Shown here in pieces: positions 34,832 through 44,887 of a stretch of DNA of 64,000 nt; positions within the stretch are counted from its first letter, which is position 1, and every line of letters starts with the position of its first letter. This DNA is from Mitsuokella sp. oral taxon 131 str. W9106. Lineage in GTDB: Bacteria; Bacillota; Negativicutes; Selenomonadales; Selenomonadaceae. The DNA lies in the NCBI RefSeq assembly GCF_000469545.1, contig NZ_KI273061.1, positions 46,661 through 110,660 of the forward strand, read 5' to 3'. Position numbers and translations under genes: made by a program. The notes below the pieces were generated by a model that saw nothing but the letters and a program-made list of their open reading frames with translations, did not search any database and was not told where the DNA came from.

Positions 34832-36007
34832 ATGCCATTCACACATTTGCTCGAAAGCTTCTTGATCCACTATTTGGAGCGGTTCAGCGATGCCTGCTTC
34901 TGCGTGCGCCTGCGCGACAAGACGTATACGATCGGCGCGGGGGAGCCGCTTTTCACGATCCATGTGAAACAGGACATTCCGAAGAAAGAGCTTCTGACGA
35001 GCGCAGAGCTCGCGATGGGCGAAGCGTACATGCGCGGCGACATCGATATCGAGGGCGATCTCTTTACGGCGCTGTGCGTCCTGCTCCCCCATTTCAGCAA
35101 GGACAGCATCGATCGCAGCGCCCTGTCGAAACTCTTCCACGCAAGCACGAAGAAGAGCGATCAGAAGGAGCAGGTCGCTTCGCATTACGACCTCGGCAAC
35201 GACTTTTTCAAGCTCTGGCTTGACAAGACGATGAGCTACTCCTGCGCGTACTTCAAGAAGGAGGACGATGACCTCTTTACGGCGCAGCACCAAAAGGTCG
35301 ACTACATTCTCGAGAAACTCTATTTGAAAAAGGGCATGACGCTCCTCGACATCGGCTGCGGCTGGGGCTTCCTCCTCATCGAGGCGGCGCAGAAATACGG
35401 CGTCAAAGGCTATGGCTGCACGCTGTCGAAAGAGCAGTGGGCAGAGGCGCAGAGGCGCATCGAAACACTCGGCCTTCAGGATCTCGTGACGATCGATCTC
35501 ATCGACTACCGCGATGTCGCCCGGAGCGGCAAGACATTTGACCGCATTGTCAGCGTCGGCATGATCGAGCACGTCGGCCGTCCGAACTTTCCCGTCTACA
35601 TGGGCGATGCGAGCGATATGCTGAAGGACGGCGGGCTGTTCCTCCTCCACTACATCAGCGGACAGGACGAGCGCGCGACGAGCGCGTGGACGCGCAAGTA
35701 CATTTTCCCCGGCGGGACGCTTCCGTCGCTGCGTGAGATCATTCACATCGCCTACGATGAGAAGTTCCGCGTCATCGATGTCGAGAGCCTGCGCCGCCAC
35801 TACTACAAGACGCTGATGCACTGGTACGGCAACTTCCAAAAGGCAAAGCCGCAGGTGGAAGCCGCGCGCGGCACGGAGTTCGTCCGCATGTGGGATCTCT
35901 ACCTCTGCGGCTGCGCCGCCTCGTTCTACGTCGGCAACATCGACCTGCATCAGATTCTGATGACGAAGGGCAACAACAACGACCTTCCGCTTACACGCTG
36001 GTACTGA
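34832..36007 (+). CDS. cfa: Cyclopropane-fatty-acyl-phospholipid synthase
   Basis: 391 residues from ATG 34832 (GAAAGGAAG upstream). SAM-dependent methyltransferase that turns cis double bonds of membrane lipid acyl chains into cyclopropane rings. SAM motif I is LLDIGCGWGFLLIEAAQKYGVKGYGCTLSKEQ (about residues 169-200). QVASHYDLGNDFFKLWLDKTMSYSCAYF and VGMIEHVGRPNFPVYM are family signatures, and the C-terminal RMWDLYLCGCAASFYVGNIDLHQIL is intact. A TATAAT at 34766-34771 is the likely -10. The HAD gene follows after seven bases. Confidence 0.93.
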   Translation: MPFTHLLESFLIHYLERFSDACFCVRLRDKTYTIGAGEPLFTIHVKQDIPKKELLTSAELAMGEAYMRGDIDIEGDLFTALCVLLPHFSKDSIDRSALSKLFHASTKKSDQKEQVASHYDLGNDFFKLWLDKTMSYSCAYFKKEDDDLFTAQHQKVDYILEKLYLKKGMTLLDIGCGWGFLLIEAAQKYGVKGYGCTLSKEQWAEAQRRIETLGLQDLVTIDLIDYRDVARSGKTFDRIVSVGMIEHVGRPNFPVYMGDASDMLKDGGLFLLHYISGQDERATSAWTRKYIFPGGTLPSLREIIHIAYDEKFRVIDVESLRRHYYKTLMHWYGNFQKAKPQVEAARGTEFVRMWDLYLCGCAASFYVGNIDLHQILMTKGNNNDLPLTRWY

Positions 36008-36014
36008 GAGACGC

Positions 36015-36662
36015 ATGAAGACAAAGGCATTTATTTTCGATATGGACGGCGTCATCATCGACAGCGAGCCGATCCACATTCGCGTCAAGCGCGATACGTT
36101 CGCGCACTTTGGGCTGCATTTCGACGAGAAGCGGTTCAGCCGCTACATGGGGCGTACGAGCCGCGAGCTCTTCGGCGATCTCCTGCGCGAGAACGGGCGC
36201 AGCGATCTCGACCTCGATACCGTCGTGCGCTATAAGCACGAACGCTACCTTGCGGTGCTCAGGCGCGGCGAAGTCGCGCCCATCGAGGGCGCGGTCGAGC
36301 TCATCCACCGCCTTCACGCGGCAGGGCTGCCGCTCGCGCTCGCGACGTCGTCGTGGGAACGCGTGATGGAGACGGTGCTCGACCGTTTCGCGATACGCCG
36401 CTTCTTTGCGTCGGCAATCTCTGGCAGCACGCTCCCCGCGAGCAAGCCGGATCCCGCGATCTACCGCATGAGCGCCGAGCGCCTCGGGATCGCGCCGAAG
36501 GACTGCATGGTGCTCGAGGATACGGCGGCGGGCATCATGGCGGCGAAGCGCGCGGGCATGCGCGTCATCGCGTACCGCAATCCGAACTCCGGCGTGCAGG
36601 ATCTCACGGGCGCTGACCGCATCGTTGGCCGCATGGCGGATATCCGCGCCGAAGATCTCTGA
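36015..36662 (+). CDS. HAD-superfamily hydrolase (beta-phosphoglucomutase-like)
   Basis: 215 residues, HAD subfamily IA. Motif I FDMDGVIIDSEP (nucleophile Asp9, acid/base Asp11), motif II LATSSWE, Lys in SKPDPAIY and motif IV VLEDTAAGIMAAKRAGM are all present. Related enzymes are phosphosugar phosphatases or beta-phosphoglucomutases; the substrate cannot be read from sequence. Probably co-transcribed with cfa. Confidence 0.87.
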   Translation: MKTKAFIFDMDGVIIDSEPIHIRVKRDTFAHFGLHFDEKRFSRYMGRTSRELFGDLLRENGRSDLDLDTVVRYKHERYLAVLRRGEVAPIEGAVELIHRLHAAGLPLALATSSWERVMETVLDRFAIRRFFASAISGSTLPASKPDPAIYRMSAERLGIAPKDCMVLEDTAAGIMAAKRAGMRVIAYRNPNSGVQDLTGADRIVGRMADIRAEDL

Positions 36663-36696
36663 GCTTCACTCCCGAAAATCCGAGAATCCATGGAAA

Positions 36697-36752
36697 GCAT
36701 AAGAAAGAGGCATAGCCGCACCACGGGCTATGCCTCTTTCTTATGCCTTTTT
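36697..36752. terminator. Bidirectional terminator between the HAD and PRC-barrel genes
   Basis: A 21-bp perfect stem (arms 36697-36717 and 36726-36746) with an eight-base loop, A-rich on one side and CTTTTT on the other, between convergent genes. Confidence 0.92.
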
Positions 36753-37839
36753 ACTGCACGTTCATGGAGAGTTCGATGAATTTGTTCGCAAGCTTTGCCT
36801 TTTGGAGGACTTCCTCGGTGATGTCCGCGCCGGCTTCGACGATGACGATGCCATTTTCCATCTTGATGGTGCGGGCTGCCTTCTTGCCAAGCAGGAAGCG
36901 GCGATGCCGCTCTTCCGTTGCCTTGTCGGCAGCGGCCTGCTTGGCGGATTCCTTCTTCGAGTCCTTCGTCGGCTCGTGCTTGGCAGCTGCCTTGGATGCT
37001 GCTTTCGGCGCGTGCTTTTCGGGCTCGGAGGGAGGCTCCTTGGCGGGCGTTTCCTCCGTTATAGGGGCAGAGGCGGGTGCTTCCTCCTCCTTCGCAGGCT
37101 CAGAAGCGGGTACAGCGAGCCCTTCCTCCTTCGCAGGCTCGGAGGCGGACACAGCAGGCGCTTCCGCCTTCGCAGGCTCAGAGGCGGGTGCATCGGGTGA
37201 TTCCTCTTTCGCAGGCGCAGCGGGCGTCTCTTCCTTTGCCGGCGCTGATGATGCGGGCTTGGCCGGCGCTTCGGGCGCAGGAGCCGCTTCAGGCACTGCT
37301 TTTGCTGTGGGCGCATCGACGGGCGTTCCGTCGTCTTCCGTCCACGCAGAGGATGCTACAAATTCAGTTTTTTTTTCCCCGCTCGGATCGATGACCGTGA
37401 CCTGCTTGCCGAAGATTGAGATCTGATCGTTCGTGACTTCGGATGTCGTGCCGTCCGGCGCCGTGACTTCGCACTTTTCGATCTTGCCGTCGTCGCCGAT
37501 GAAGACTTCCGTGATGTTGCCCTGGATCGTACCGGACTTCGTGATCGCCTTCGTGCCGATGATGCGGATGTTCTCGTCGAGAAGCTGTTCGTAGTCACCG
37601 GCATCGTCGAGCTTCAGGATGTTTTCGCTGTTCGTGATGGTGACCGCGTCGTCGCCGATGGCGATCACGGACTCATACGGGATCAGCTTGACGCCGCGAT
37701 ACCAGTCATCGTCCTCGATGGTGATGGCTGCGACGCTGCCGTTGCGCGCGTCCATGAGCAGTGTCTTGCTCATGCCAAGCTCACGGCCTTCCGTGATGCT
37801 GATGACGGGAAGGCCAAGGATCTCTACGCTTTTCTTCAT
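36751..37839 (-). CDS. PRC-barrel domain protein with Ala/Glu/Pro-rich repeat linker
   Basis: 362 residues. The N-terminal 155 residues hold two PRC-barrel-like modules (SVEILGLPVISITEGRELGMSKTLLMD and IRIIGTKAITKSGTIQGNITEVFIGDDGKIEKCEV). Residues ~165-305 are low-complexity repeats of the type ASEPAKEE / APAKEE, rich in Ala, Pro, Glu and Lys. The last 50 residues form a conserved-looking tail (ARTIKMENGIVIVEAGADITEEVLQKAKLANKFIELSMNV). No signal peptide. PRC barrels often bind RNA, proteins or surfaces. It lies downstream of the membrane TPR-like gene, with which it may act. Confidence 0.8.
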   Translation of the reverse strand: MKKSVEILGLPVISITEGRELGMSKTLLMDARNGSVAAITIEDDDWYRGVKLIPYESVIAIGDDAVTITNSENILKLDDAGDYEQLLDENIRIIGTKAITKSGTIQGNITEVFIGDDGKIEKCEVTAPDGTTSEVTNDQISIFGKQVTVIDPSGEKKTEFVASSAWTEDDGTPVDAPTAKAVPEAAPAPEAPAKPASSAPAKEETPAAPAKEESPDAPASEPAKAEAPAVSASEPAKEEGLAVPASEPAKEEEAPASAPITEETPAKEPPSEPEKHAPKAASKAAAKHEPTKDSKKESAKQAAADKATEERHRRFLLGKKAARTIKMENGIVIVEAGADITEEVLQKAKLANKFIELSMNVQ

Positions 37840-37872
37840 TGAAATTCCCCCATATAAAATGATAGCTTAAAC

Positions 37873-38910
37873 CTAAGCATGATCGCCCTGCTGGGAAAAC
37901 TCGGCTTCAATCTCGTCGAGCAGCTCTTTCGGGATATCCTGAAAGGGCGTGGCAGGGACGCGGTGCTTCGCCAGAATGTCTTGTACTGCGCCGAGGTAGC
38001 GGAGGGATTTCATAAACTCGCGCTGCATGTTCTCGTGCGTTGTGACAGACGGCAAGGTGAGCGCCTTCGTGTATGCGCGGATCGCCTCCTGGTATGCCGC
38101 GTGCTCCTTGTAGAGCCCCGCGAGCTCGATGATGAGGAACGGGGCATAGCTGTCGTCGGGATATCGCTCGATTGCCGCCCGGTAGGCGGCGATCGAGTCG
38201 CCCGGCGCATCGACTTTCTGCGCGTAGGCGTAGCTTAGGAGATCGTCGAGCGTTTCCATCGCCGCGATTTTCTCCTGTGCTTCCGCCGAGGCGGGCGTGA
38301 CGAGCGGCTCGTGCGGCATCTCTGCCGGCTCAGATGCCTGCGTTTGCCCGGCTGGCTCCGCAGATCCCGCTGATCCGGCTGGCTCGACGCATTCGTCTGC
38401 CCGGTCCGCTGTGCCCTCTGCTTCATCTGTCTGCGGCTTCGGGGGCGCCAGATCCGCTGACCCTGCTGGCGCTGTTGTCTCCGCAAGCTCCTGCTCCGCT
38501 GTTTCCGCGCGGAGCCCGTCCGCCGGCACTTCGACAGGAGCGCCCTCTTCGCGCGCTTCCTGCGCTTCGCCCTCCTTCGGCTTCGGCGCATCCATCCCAG
38601 GAACGGGTTCCTCCCAAGGCATTGGGACGGATGGCCATGCGGCAGGCTTCTTGTCCTCGCGGCGCAGCAGCAGCTCGTTGAATCCCGTGACGATGAGCGC
38701 CGCAAGGATCGCAAGACCCGCGAGACGCATGTACTGATAGACATCAAGGACCATGCTCGCCTTGATGGAAATACCTGTGACGAGGGCGGAGAGCACCGCA
38801 CACAGCAGGAGCGAGGAAAGCTTGACGCGTATGCCAACCTTACGGCATAGGACGCGCACAAGGAGGACGCTGGCGATCATGATGCCGAGTGTCAGCAAGA
38901 CATAGATCAT
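37873..38910 (-). CDS. Membrane-anchored TPR-like protein of unknown function
   Basis: 345 residues from the ATG at 38910 (GGGGGG-rich ribosome site upstream). Three hydrophobic segments lie within residues 1-90 (MIYVLLTLGIMIASVLLVRVLC, LSSLLLCAVLSALVTGI, LAGLAILAALIVTGF). A disordered Ala/Glu/Pro-rich stretch of about 120 residues follows, then a helical C-terminal region with TPR-like periodicity (SIAAYRAAIERYPDDSYAPFLIIELAGLYKEHAAYQEAIRAYTKAL). The same low-complexity style occurs in the next gene (33 bases downstream), so the two look like one functional unit, probably at the cell envelope. Confidence 0.7.
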   Translation of the reverse strand: MIYVLLTLGIMIASVLLVRVLCRKVGIRVKLSSLLLCAVLSALVTGISIKASMVLDVYQYMRLAGLAILAALIVTGFNELLLRREDKKPAAWPSVPMPWEEPVPGMDAPKPKEGEAQEAREEGAPVEVPADGLRAETAEQELAETTAPAGSADLAPPKPQTDEAEGTADRADECVEPAGSAGSAEPAGQTQASEPAEMPHEPLVTPASAEAQEKIAAMETLDDLLSYAYAQKVDAPGDSIAAYRAAIERYPDDSYAPFLIIELAGLYKEHAAYQEAIRAYTKALTLPSVTTHENMQREFMKSLRYLGAVQDILAKHRVPATPFQDIPKELLDEIEAEFSQQGDHA

Positions 38911-39117
38911 GCGCACACCCCCCTTGGTATGTATTATGCCCCATTTTTGCAGAATATGCAAATGGCATACTCGCCAAATTCTTATCTTCGACACAGTGGG
39001 GCGATATCCTGCCGAATGCGCTGGGCGAAAATATTTCTTTGTTCATTCGATTTCTTGGATTTCGTTTTCCCCGTCCATATAGTATAATGTAAGCATACGC
39101 GAAAAGGGGGAAGTGGC

Positions 39118-40785
<1,668 letters not shown>

Positions 40786-40794
<9 letters not shown>

Positions 40795-40853
40795 TTTTCC
40801 ATAGGCTGGTAAAATATACCATCAAAAACGAGGATATTGGTACGTTTTACCAA
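40786..40853. promoter_or_regulatory. Three palindromic activator sites upstream of ptsHI
   Basis: TTGGTA-N5-TACCAA is perfect at 40837-40853. TGGTA-N5-TACCA is at 40807-40821. A degenerate copy (TTGGTA-N5-TTCCAT) is at 40786-40802, overlapping the end of the activator gene. Centres are 20 and 31 bases apart, that is two and three helical turns on one face. The perfect site is about 120-130 bases upstream of the sigma-54 promoter, a standard enhancer distance. Confidence 0.78.
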
Positions 40854-40971
40854 TTCCACGAAAGAAGGTGCAGGGAAGAAGCATCGTTTGGCATGGCTCG
40901 CTGCTCGTATGTTGCCGCCGATCCTTGCGGAAACGCGGTGAAAATAAATTTTTATCGGATAGCTGAAAAGT

Positions 40972-40986
40972 TGGCACGATTCTTGC
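40972..40986 (+). promoter_or_regulatory. Sigma-54 promoter of ptsH-ptsI
   Basis: TGGCACG (40972-40978) and TTGC (40983-40986) match the -24/-12 consensus, with ten bases between GG (40973-40974) and GC (40985-40986). It faces ptsH, whose ATG is about 95 bases downstream. An AT-rich stretch at 40940-40957 could be bent or bound by IHF/HU. Confidence 0.88.
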
Positions 40987-41080
40987 GTGACATATAAGGC
41001 AGATGTGCCAAACCGTTCACTGTGCGGTAAAAGGCAGGTTGGTTGGGTTTCGTTTTATTTTAGATGGGAGCGATTGCATT

Positions 41081-41347
41081 ATGACGCAGGAAGTAGTTAC
41101 GATTGAGAACAAGACGGGGATTCATGCACGTCCGGCATCGATCTTTGTGCAGACGGCGACGAAGTTCAAGTCGAAGATCCAGCTCAAGGCAAAGGGCAAG
41201 ACGGTCGATGCCAAGAGCATTCTCATGATCATGAGCTTGGGGCTTGTCAAGGGAACGGAGATCACGATCCTTGCGGACGGCCCCGATGAGGCGGACGCCG
41301 TCAAGGCGCTGAAGGATCTCGTTGACTCGAAGTTCGGCGAGGAATAA
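41081..41347 (+). CDS. ptsH: Phosphocarrier protein HPr
   Basis: 88 residues from the ATG at 41081; the frame is open further upstream without a start signal. The general PTS phosphocarrier: it takes phosphate from enzyme I on His15 (NKTGIHARPASIF) and gives it to every IIA. Ser46 in DAKSILMIMSLGL is present, so regulation by HPr kinase is possible. First gene behind the sigma-54 promoter. Confidence 0.95.
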   Translation: MTQEVVTIENKTGIHARPASIFVQTATKFKSKIQLKAKGKTVDAKSILMIMSLGLVKGTEITILADGPDEADAVKALKDLVDSKFGEE

Positions 41348-41357
41348 CAACATGCGG

Positions 41358-41394
41358 TCCTGCCCTCGCTTATGCCTGCGGCAGGATTGCTTTT
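41358..41394 (+). terminator. Hairpin between ptsH and ptsI (attenuator)
   Basis: A seven-bp stem TCCTGCC / GGCAGGA (41358-41364 and 41380-41386) with a 15-base loop is followed by TTGCTTTTT. Partial termination here would give more HPr than enzyme I, which is usual. Confidence 0.5.
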
Positions 41395-41454
41395 TATGGG
41401 GAAGCATGCGGACAGAAATCGGCTGAATGGCTGAGCGATACAGGAGGGAATGGT

Positions 41455-43167
41455 ATGGCAGAAGTGATTCGCGGCAAGGGCGTTATTTCGGGGATCGCAG
41501 TCGGCAAGATCATGCTTGCCGGACAGAACCTCGACGGCTATCTCGTCCATTATAAGGCGGGCAGCAAGGAAGAGGAAAAGGAAAAGGCGCGGGCTGCGCT
41601 GACGGCTGTCGCGGAGAACCTGCGCACGAGCATCGAGCGCCTCAAGAAGCAGGGGATGGTCGAGCAGGCGGCGATCATGGAAGCGCACCGCATGATGGTG
41701 CAGGATCCGATGATGGAAGAGAACATCATGGCAAAGATCGAAGAGACGGCTTCCGCGCCGCATGCCGTCCTCAAGGCGGCAGAGGCGCAGGCGGTCCTGT
41801 TCGAGCAGATGGCGGACGAGTACTTCGCGGCCCGCGCCGTCGACCTGCGCGATGTCGGCAAGCGCGTCGCAAAGTTCATCCTCGGCGTCAAGGAGCCTGA
41901 GATCGGGGACGAGAAGGTCATCCTCTGCGGCCGTGAGATCGAGCCGTCCGTCATCGCGGGCATGCCGACCGAGAACATCGCAGGCGTGCTCTTGGGCTCG
42001 GGCAGCACGACGGCGCACGCCGTCATCATCGCAAAGGCGCGCGCGATCCCGACGATCGTCGGACTCAACAAGGAGGACCGCATCGACAAGATCAAGGACG
42101 GCGACCACGTCATCCTCGACGGCGAGCGCGGCGAGATCCTCGTCAACCCGTCGGCAGAGGAACGCGCGCGCTACGACGAGCGCATCCGCAAGCAGCAGGA
42201 GCTCGCGGCGCACTACGCGGCACTCAAGGACCTGCCGGCTGTGACGCCGGACGGCATCAAGATCGACCTCATGGCGAACATCGGCAGCCACATGGATGTG
42301 GACAATGCGCTCTCCTACGGCGCGGAGGGCGTCGGGCTCTTCCGCTCGGAGTTCGTGTTCATGGGGCGGCAGGACATTCCGAACGAGGAAGACCAGTTCA
42401 AGGCGTACAAGGAAGCCGTCGAGAAGTGCGGCGGACACCTCTGCGTCATCCGCACGATGGACATCGGCGGCGACAAGCCGCTGCCGTACCTCAACATCCC
42501 CAAAGAGGAAAACCCGTTCCTCGGCTACCGCGCCGTCCGCATCAGCCTTGAGCGCCACGACCTCTTCCTGCCGCAGCTCAAGGCGATCCTGCGCGCGGGC
42601 GTCTACGGCAAGGCGGCGATCATGATCCCGATGATCATCAACGTCGCAGAGTTCAAGAAGGTCAAGGAGCTCATCGAGGAAGCGAAGCTCGAGCTTGCGC
42701 ACGAGGGCAAGTCGTACGCCGACAACGTGCAGGTCGGCATCATGGTCGAGACGCCGGCGGCGGCGATCATGACGCCGGTGTTTGCGAAGTACGTCGATTT
42801 CTTCTCGATCGGCACGAATGACCTCGTGCAGTACACGCTTGCTTGCGACCGCGGCAATGCGAGCATCTCGCACCTCTACAACCATTTCAATCCCGCGGTG
42901 CTCCGGCTTATCCGCCGCACGATCACGAGTGCGCGCGAAGCGGGCATCTGGGCTGGCATGTGCGGCGAGATGGCGTCCGATCCGAATGCGGCGGTGCTGC
43001 TCATGGCGATGGGCATCCATGAGCTCTCGATGAGCGCGCCGTCGATCCCGCGCGTCAAGGAGAAGCTCCGCGCAGTCAGCTCGATCCAGGCGAAGGAGGT
43101 TCTCTCCGACGTCATGAAGATGGAGGATGCCGACGAGATCAAGGCATATCTGCAAAAGGTTCTCTGA
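41455..43167 (+). CDS. ptsI: PTS enzyme I (phosphoenolpyruvate-protein phosphotransferase)
   Basis: 570 residues, normal length. It takes phosphate from PEP and hands it to HPr. The phosphohistidine is His188 in GSGSTTAHAVIIAKA. The PEP-binding barrel has SYGAEGVGLFRSEFVFMGR, FSIGTNDLVQYTLACDRGN and the catalytic Cys in AGMCGEMASDP. AGGAGGGAATGGT precedes the ATG. Serves all PTS in the window (sorbitol, sorbose) and the HPr-like domain of the upstream activator may also receive its phosphate. Confidence 0.95.
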   Translation: MAEVIRGKGVISGIAVGKIMLAGQNLDGYLVHYKAGSKEEEKEKARAALTAVAENLRTSIERLKKQGMVEQAAIMEAHRMMVQDPMMEENIMAKIEETASAPHAVLKAAEAQAVLFEQMADEYFAARAVDLRDVGKRVAKFILGVKEPEIGDEKVILCGREIEPSVIAGMPTENIAGVLLGSGSTTAHAVIIAKARAIPTIVGLNKEDRIDKIKDGDHVILDGERGEILVNPSAEERARYDERIRKQQELAAHYAALKDLPAVTPDGIKIDLMANIGSHMDVDNALSYGAEGVGLFRSEFVFMGRQDIPNEEDQFKAYKEAVEKCGGHLCVIRTMDIGGDKPLPYLNIPKEENPFLGYRAVRISLERHDLFLPQLKAILRAGVYGKAAIMIPMIINVAEFKKVKELIEEAKLELAHEGKSYADNVQVGIMVETPAAAIMTPVFAKYVDFFSIGTNDLVQYTLACDRGNASISHLYNHFNPAVLRLIRRTITSAREAGIWAGMCGEMASDPNAAVLLMAMGIHELSMSAPSIPRVKEKLRAVSSIQAKEVLSDVMKMEDADEIKAYLQKVL

Positions 43168-43221
43168 GCATCGTGAAGCCCCCGTGCTTTCTGAACAAAA
43201 GATGAAAAAATGGAAAAACCC

Positions 43222-43250
43222 TTGCCTTTGCGAGCGAACTGTGTTATCCT
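43222..43250 (+). promoter_or_regulatory. Promoter of the SLH porin gene
   Basis: TTGCCT (43222-43227), 17 bases, TATCCT (43245-43250), about 110 bases before the ATG. The long leader may stabilise the message of an abundant protein. Confidence 0.6.
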
Positions 43251-43360
43251 GTCAATGGTTCGAGGAACCGATGGGAATCAGAGGAAACATGGATACTCGC
43301 GGAATCCTTCGGTGACTTGGACAAGACGTTCATTTCTATCCTATGAAGGAGGAGTTTCTT

Positions 43361-44593
43361 ATGAAGAAGACTCTCGTATCCGCACTCACGACGGCGCTCG
43401 TCGTCGGCGCAGCATCCACGACGTTTGCTGCTTCGAATCCGTTCTCGGATGTTCCGGCTGGCCATTGGGCCTATGATGCGGTCTCGCAGCTCGCGGCAGA
43501 CGGCGTCATCGAAGGCTATGGCGACGGCACGTACCGCGGCGACAACCAGATCACGCGTTATGAGATGGCGCAGATGGTCGCAAAGGCTATGGCCAAGTCG
43601 AACGTCAGCGCGGCAGACAAGGCGATGATCGACAAGCTCGCTGCAGAGTTCTCCGATGAGCTCAACAACCTCGGCGTCCGCGTCTCAAACCTCGAGCGCA
43701 ATGCCGACATGGTCAAGTGGAACGGCAAGGCCGAGTACACGATGGCTCGCCACGTCAATAAGGACGCTGCGGATACCGACAGCGACCACACCGACAATTT
43801 CCTCTTCCGCCTCGAGCCGTCGGCTGAGGTCAACAGCAACTGGCACGTCAATGCGCGTGTCGACGCCAATATCAATGCGGCAAAGGACGAGGGCGACGAC
43901 GGCAATGTCTCGCTCAAGCGTATTTGGGCGCAGGGCGACTACGACAACTTCTCCGTGAAGCTCGGCAAGTTCGCGACGCTCGACAACGACAGCATCTTCG
44001 ATACGACGATGTCCGGCGCAGAAGTCAGCTTCGGCAACAACGTCAAGGGCGTCCTCGGCTATGGCCGTCAGAACCTTAACGATTCGGAGTCGTTCCACAA
44101 TGACAAGGCTGCCAATCACTTCTACGTCGGTGCGAACTACGCAGAAGGCAAGTTCATGGGCGGCGTTTCCTACCATACGCTGAAGAGCAATGCGACGCCG
44201 AGCAAGGATACGTTCAAGGAGGGCGTCGCTAAGGCGGACTACCGCTTCGACAAGAACTCCGACATCAACGGCTTCTATGCGAAGTCCTCGAAGATGAGCG
44301 GCAAGACGAAGAACGCGCAGGCCTACAGCTTCGAGTACGACTACAAAGGCGCTGAGCAGGAGAACGCCGGCACTTGGGGCGCGTGGCTCGCATACCGTCA
44401 CCTCGGCCAGGACGCTTCGCAGTTCAACACGTTCGATGTCGTCAAGGCTGGCGAAAAGGGCTGGGAGATCGGCGGAAACTACACGTTCTTCAAGAACATC
44501 GTCGGCACGCTGCGCTATAGCAACGTCAAGGACATCGACAACTCCAGCCAGAAGGCGCATACGTACTTCGGGCGCGTTGAGTTCTTCTTCTGA
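43361..44593 (+). CDS. SLH-domain outer-membrane porin (OmpM-like)
   Basis: 410 residues from ATG 43361, seven bases after AGGAGG. Signal peptide (residues 1-~25, ending TFA-ASNPF), one SLH domain (FSDVPAGHWAYDAVSQLAADGVIEGYGDGTYRGDNQITRYEMAQMVAKAM), a coiled-coil linker (~85-120), then a beta-barrel of alternating residues ending in the aromatic C-terminus VEFFF, the outer-membrane insertion signal. In Negativicutes such proteins tether the outer membrane to peptidoglycan and form pores. This is the best evidence in the window for a diderm Firmicute. Codon use is strongly biased, as expected for high expression. Confidence 0.93.
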   Translation: MKKTLVSALTTALVVGAASTTFAASNPFSDVPAGHWAYDAVSQLAADGVIEGYGDGTYRGDNQITRYEMAQMVAKAMAKSNVSAADKAMIDKLAAEFSDELNNLGVRVSNLERNADMVKWNGKAEYTMARHVNKDAADTDSDHTDNFLFRLEPSAEVNSNWHVNARVDANINAAKDEGDDGNVSLKRIWAQGDYDNFSVKLGKFATLDNDSIFDTTMSGAEVSFGNNVKGVLGYGRQNLNDSESFHNDKAANHFYVGANYAEGKFMGGVSYHTLKSNATPSKDTFKEGVAKADYRFDKNSDINGFYAKSSKMSGKTKNAQAYSFEYDYKGAEQENAGTWGAWLAYRHLGQDASQFNTFDVVKAGEKGWEIGGNYTFFKNIVGTLRYSNVKDIDNSSQKAHTYFGRVEFFF

Positions 44594-44633
44594 TCCGATC
44601 ATCCTCGGATTCAAAGCGCATACGCAGACAAGG

Positions 44634-44661
44634 ACCTCCGCTTTCGGGCGGAGGTTTTTTT
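44634..44661 (+). terminator. Terminator after the porin gene
   Basis: An eight-bp stem ACCTCCGC / GCGGAGGT with a TTTCGG-type loop, followed by TTTTTTT. Confidence 0.88.
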
Positions 44662-44821
44662 GCGCGCATTTTGCAGGGAAATCATCTTGGACCATAAAGC
44701 GGGATGAAAGGATCGGGATGAAAGGACAAAGAGGCGAGCGTGAAGGCAACGATACACGGGAGGTGGGAAGGTGGGAAGATAGGAAGTTGGGGAAGACGCA
44801 TTTTGGCAGGAAATGGAGATT

Positions 44822-44850
44822 TTGCAGAGAATAAGTAAAAGTATGATAAT
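44822..44850 (+). promoter_or_regulatory. Candidate promoter of the phosphohexomutase gene
   Basis: TTGCAG (44822-44827), 17 bases, GATAAT (44845-44850). The gap upstream (44662-44821) is purine-rich with short direct repeats (CGGGATGAAAGGA twice, GGTGGGAA twice) and no gene. Confidence 0.55.
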
Positions 44851-44887
44851 ATAAGAAGATTTTATGCGTGCAGGGGAGGTTTTCTAC

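Noticed and set aside
41122..43155. 677-codon open frame on the minus strand opposite ptsI
   Set aside because: A shadow of the GC-rich codon bias of ptsI. Arg/Asp/Leu-rich, no motif, no ribosome site. The same holds for the long antisense frames opposite livK (12848-14389), the chemoreceptor (19713-21437), iadA (25573-27234) and the TRAP permease (31519-32511).
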